From Cacajao melanocephalus (lineage: Eukaryota > Chordata > Mammalia > Primates > Pitheciidae), in NCBI GenBank assembly GCA_963573385.1, contig CAUYLG010063070.1:1-64000 (forward strand): a stretch of 64,000 nt of DNA. Direction: 5' to 3'. A model generated the notes under the pieces. The model saw only the letters and a program-made list of their open reading frames with translations, was not told the origin of the DNA and did not search any database. Of this stretch, positions 60,056 through 64,000 are shown in pieces (the stretch's first letter is position 1; each line of letters begins with the position of its first letter). Made by a program: the position numbers and the translations under genes.

Positions 60056-60690
60056 CTTAGGGCCTTAGTGCCACTCTCAGTTACCATCATTTTGGGTTTC
60101 TGGTCTCAGCACGTCATTTATAGGTTATGGTGCCCTCATGGTTGCACATTTCTTTCAGCTCCTGTTATTCTAGTTAAAGAGAGACCATATGACATTCTAG
60201 AGATGGCTACTTGCAAGCACTTAAAGCCTTTAAGAAAATACATTGCACCAGGGAGACTATTATGACTATGGGGAGGATAATACCAAGAGTTTGAAGTATG
60301 CTCCTTATCCAGGGTGCCCATAAACCAAACCTCTTAAAATCAAATAGATTAAAGAATGAGCTAGATAAAGAGTTTACTCACTTGACTAAGCAATTTCTTC
60401 ATCAATTTCCTACCACTAAATTTCTATAATCTTCATTTGATTTATTTATCCATAAGCCACAAGTGCCAGCAGCTGCACAGATAATTCTCTGTTTAGCCAA
60501 TTCTATTATTTAACATAACTTTCACATGAGAATTTAAAGTCTGTTGTGTAATTGTAGCTTTTACAGTAGAATTTGCTATGGAACCTATCATGATATACAT
60601 TTCTGATCATTGCTTCCTTTACTTTAAACCATGGAAAAAGAACCTAACAAAGTCCTTTTAGAAGAGTGAAGGCCTTCTGGCAAAGTTATC

Positions 60691-60713
60691 TTTAACCCAT
60701 GATGTGGGTTAAA
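60691..60713. repeat. Hairpin, 9-bp arms, 5-nt loop
   Basis: TTTAACCCA (60691-60699) and TGGGTTAAA (60705-60713) are perfect reverse complements around TGATG. Confidence 0.9.
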
Positions 60714-60910
60714 AGGAGTGAACCAGTGTTTTGTTTTTGACTGATTATGAGGCAACACATCTGCCATTACAGTTTCTTACCTACATTGGGCTTAATTCTT
60801 TATCTTTCAAAGTGTAATGTTATTCATATATAAGGCTGGTTGCAAACTCCTTCACAAATAAAAGTATACCCCATAAGTGCACACAACAGACCCCTTTTCC
60901 ACTTCTCTTG

Positions 60911-62329
60911 TTCTTGGAGGCAAGAAAAAAACATTTAAAAGTAAGAGTTTCATGACAGGGGAAATTGTACACTTAAGAGTTAAATATTATCCCAGTGATT
61001 AGTTGTTATTAATAAGGATGCTGAATTTGAAATTTATGACCTAGCAATTACAGAGCAGATGAACAGAATTTTTAAAATATAGATTCCTGATTGTTCATCC
61101 TCTACTCATCTACTCATTTTAATGTAGTATTTTTACCAAAATATTTTGTTGATGCATGTAGACATGCATATACATGTTTTCATAAAATATCATTTTCCTG
61201 GCCAAGGCAAATAGAAATCACTGACCATGTGGCAATTACATAATGGGAAATTATATGGTGGCAAATTATATGATGTTAACTAACTTCTTATACAACATAA
61301 GTGGTATATAGTTTTACAAATTAAAAAGATATAATCTTTTAGTACACTGACAGTAAAAAAAATCAGAAGATACTCCTTCCAAAAGAGTATTGGTACAAAT
61401 AATTAATTTCCAATAAATAATGTCTGAGCACAATTTCATGTATTGATGTCAGTAGGAAAAACTTGTTTAAATAGCACCAAATGTTGAAGGAGTGTGTAGA
61501 AATGTAATATACTTTATTCTAGCCAAACACTCTGTTTGATCAATCACTTTTAGTTAAAAAGGATTTTCCAGGGAGGTCTCTGCAATTTCCAAATACCAAA
61601 AATTGAAAAGACTCTTAAAATTTTATTAAAATAAAATACATGAAAAAGTTTTAATCTCCTTTATTGTAAAAAGTATTACTATTATAACCATTTCAAGAAA
61701 AGGAAAAGTTCTTAAAACCTATGCCATTTTTATAGGTATATAATTTCATTTTCAGGTGTACTCACTTGATGGGTACAATTTGATGAGGAACTCAAGGTTT
61801 TTTAGCCCAATATTTCTTAATGTACCTCAAAATTTGTCTGAAATAATCATAAATTATGACACTATTTGTCATTATTAATAATAAAGAGCATGAAATAATA
61901 TGCATTCAAGGTCTGATTAAAGAATATTTGAATGATCTTTTAAAATTTTAGAATATTGAGGATTATGCATGTTGTCCATGTGGGAGATAGAATAACCAGA
62001 AATTAAAAGAATTTCTGATCCTAGGGAAAGAGACATTCATGAAGAATTTAGCCATAAAATATATTTTAAAGATAACATAAATCTAAAGAGATTCACAAAT
62101 TATTCACAGAAGAGAAATATAGTCTGAATAATTTACAGAGGGCATTTATGTTTTATAATTATTTTTCCATATTAAATTAAACTCTGTGGTATATATTTTT
62201 CCTTAGGTTAAATTGTTTAAAAGCATCAGGTAAAACTGATGAAGGTTGAATTCAGTTTTCAAAGAACCTTTTAAGTAATACTACTAAAAAATATGTAATA
62301 AGAAAGAGTAATAAGCCCTACAAAGGAAA
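60911..62329. other. Unique AT-rich DNA
   Basis: Nothing recognised. Confidence 0.5.
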
Positions 62330-62930
62330 AAAAAGTGTGTAGAGACCAATGAAAGAGAGTGGCAAAGGGATGTGGTTTACATAAAGAAGTGCTTCTCTGG
62401 AGAAGAGCATATTTAAGCTGAGATTTGGTAGATTCCTCACGGAAGTAATAGGAGGCTTGAAAGTAAAGCTGTAAAATAGCTTGGTGGGTTTGGTAAACAC
62501 AAAGAGGTCATGTGGCAAGAAAATGAAGAATCAGAAATTTAAAATTAGTTTGGAGAATTAGGCAGGGCTAGGTAATGAAGTTCTCTGTAGTCCATGGGAA
62601 AAATTTTGGATTTTATTTTCAACACTATAAAAAGCTTATAAAGGGTTTCAGGTGCAATGCTATGATACAAAAAATAAAAATAACATAGCACTAACTGTTG
62701 TGTGAAAAATTAACTGAAAGAGGAAAAATTTAATCTCTCCTTAGACTAGCCTAATATATTTAGTGTAAGAATATAATAGGCTAGTCTAAGGAGAGATTAA
62801 AGTAGCATGGACTAGGATGGTGATAGTGTTTAGATAGTGATAGAGAACAAGTCAATGGATTTAAAATACATGTTGAGATTTAACTATGGATATGGAGGAG
62901 GTAAAGGAGATGATGTGTGAAAAATACTTG
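62330..62930 (-). mobile_element. L2 3' half
   Basis: The reverse strand of the L2 3' region appears in order: 'cttctctggagaagagcata', 'tttaagctgagatttggtag', 'tttggattttattttcaaca', 'agagattaaagtagcatgga'. It is diverged but collinear over about 550 bp. An inverted copy of part of it lies at 62729-62753. Confidence 0.75.
62729..62801. repeat. Perfect inverted repeat, 25-bp arms, 23-nt loop
   Basis: The left arm (62729-62753) is the exact reverse complement of the right arm (62777-62801), whose core is GGCTAGTCTAAGGAGAGATT. The right arm fits the L2 consensus position and the left does not, so the left arm is an inverted local copy. Confidence 0.97.
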
Positions 62931-63049
62931 CTTTTTGGTGTAGGATAGTGCATGGTGCCTCTAATTGACAAATGAAGTTGCCCTTCATGAAATTTCTATC
63001 TAATATTGAAAGTAAGAAACTGATATCTCTATTACTGTTGTATTTTCTA

Positions 63050-64000
63050 TTTGTTCTTATAATTTTTTTTGCATCATTTATTTTGGGATTCTGTTATTGG
63101 ATGCATAAAGGTTTATACTTCCTAGTAAATTGATCTTATCATTTAAAAATATCTGTATCTCTAGAAGCAATTTTTGTCTCTATGGTCTGTTTTGTCTAAT
63201 ATTAATGTAGTTCTCTAAAATATTTTTCATTATATTTTCCACCCTTTTACATTCAATTTACTTGTGCTTTTGAATATAAAGTGTACCTTTCATAGATAAC
63301 AAAAACAAAGGAGATTTTTTTTAAAATCCACCTTCTAATCTCTGCCTTTTGATTGGAAAGATCACTCCATTTATCTTTAATGCAATTATAAATAAGGTAG
63401 AATTTATATCTGATGTTTTGCTGCTTGTTTTCAATGTGTCTTATGTCTTTTTTGTTTCTGTATTCCTCCATTACTGTCTCCTTTTGTGTTTAAAATACAT
63501 TTTCTAGTATGTCATTTTCATTTCCTTGTTTTTAAAATTTTTAGTATTATTTTAGTAATTGCCTGGGATTATAATTTGTATTCTAAAACAATCTAATCGA
63601 AATTTATACCAACTTAATTTCAATAGCATACAAACATTTTTCTGTGATAGAGTTATAGTATCTTCCTTTGTGCTTCAATTATTACATAAATTACACTTTA
63701 GATATCATAAGCCCATCAACAGAATTTTATATAGTTTCATACAATTGGCTTTTAAGTAAATCATGGAAAATTAACTAACAGAAAGACATTTATTTTGTCT
63801 TTTATATTTACCTATATAGTTACTTTTATTGATGCTTTTAAATTTATTTGTGTGGACTCAGGTTACTGTGTCGTGTCCTCTCATTTTAGCTTGAAGGATG
63901 TGCTCAAATGATGTTTGTAGGGCAGAATTGCTAGTTGCAAATTTTTTTTTGTTGTTCTTATGGAAATGTCATTTTTTTAAGGATAATGTTACTGGATATA
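63050..64000 (-). mobile_element. Old L1M, ORF1/ORF2 region, runs off the window
   Basis: Reverse-strand L1 motifs in order: 'tgtctaatattaatgtagtt', 'atctctgccttttgattgga', 'tttatctttaatgcaattat', 'aattgcctgggattataat', 'gggcagaattgctagttgca', 'aggataatgttactggata'. This is the intergenic/ORF2 5' to ORF1 3' part of an old L1. Frames are degraded, and it continues past 64000. Confidence 0.82.

Larger units (their letters stand above)
59690..60910. other. Unassigned block, possibly ERV1-derived
   Basis: A continuous 1.2-kb stretch, less AT-rich than its neighbours, has no Alu, L1, L2 or MIR match. Phrases such as 'ccactctcagttaccatcat' and 'gttgcacatttctttcagct' remind me of primate ERV1 internal sequence, but I cannot place it. 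It contains a 40-bp quasi-palindrome and a 9-bp-arm hairpin. Confidence 0.3.

Overview
This window reads as primate, most likely human, nuclear DNA from an AT-rich, gene-poor, LINE-dense interval. The evidence is many dimeric Alu elements, L1 elements of primate and older mammalian types, MST/THE1-type ERVL-MaLR sequence, MIR, L2, and MER1B- and MER5A-like hAT transposons, with long AT-rich unique DNA between them. I found no convincing functional protein-coding gene, rRNA, tRNA or CRISPR array. Almost every open reading frame over 60 codons lies in an L1, Alu, LTR or microsatellite, or is a chance frame in unique DNA. Family names come from memory of consensus sequences, not from a database search.

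Layout. 0-2 kb: an Alu tail, a perfect 15-bp hairpin, and an L1ME-type 3' end split by an Alu. 4.4-11.5 kb: a nested stack, with a hAT-like transposon (4421-4793 and 11348-11512) split by a near full-length minus-strand L1 (4794-11337, 10-bp target duplication), which is itself split by a solo ERV2/HERV-K-like LTR (9349-9940). This L1 has an in-frame 81-bp tandem duplication in ORF2 and a 19-bp minisatellite in its 5'UTR. Two units of that minisatellite recur about 1 kb away inside a TA microsatellite next to an Alu. 12.3-18.8 kb: mostly unique DNA. 18.8-28 kb: a HAL1-like fragment, then several L1 pieces in both orientations, with an MST/THE1 provirus remnant. 28-35 kb: mostly unique AT-rich DNA.

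35-39.4 kb: opposed L1 pieces with Alus, then an MST LTR plus internal region interrupted by an unrecognised LTR. 39.6-39.8 kb: a short exon-like reading frame I could not identify. 40-48.5 kb: MIRs, an L2, a MER1B with its target duplication, a 46-bp orphan L1 scrap, Alus, and a TG/CA/TG compound microsatellite. 49.5-50.2 kb: a locally CpG-rich unique segment. 50.7-58.4 kb: L1 3' ends, a second copy of the hAT-like family, a cluster of small local duplications, a probable LTR, and a 5'-inverted L1. 59.7-62.3 kb: unassigned sequence with a 40-bp quasi-palindrome. 62.3-64 kb: a minus-strand L2 carrying a perfect 25-bp-arm hairpin, then an old L1 running off the end.

No genes here work together as a pathway. 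The window is a record of transposition and small replication or repair errors. I found no undescribed biological system. The strongest leads are templated local rearrangements: the ectopic L1 5'UTR minisatellite units (11918-11955), the 25-bp-arm hairpin in L2 (62729-62801), the orphan L1 scrap (42487-42532), the 81-bp duplication in the L1 reverse transcriptase (6673-6834), and the duplication cluster at 53.5-54.35 kb.
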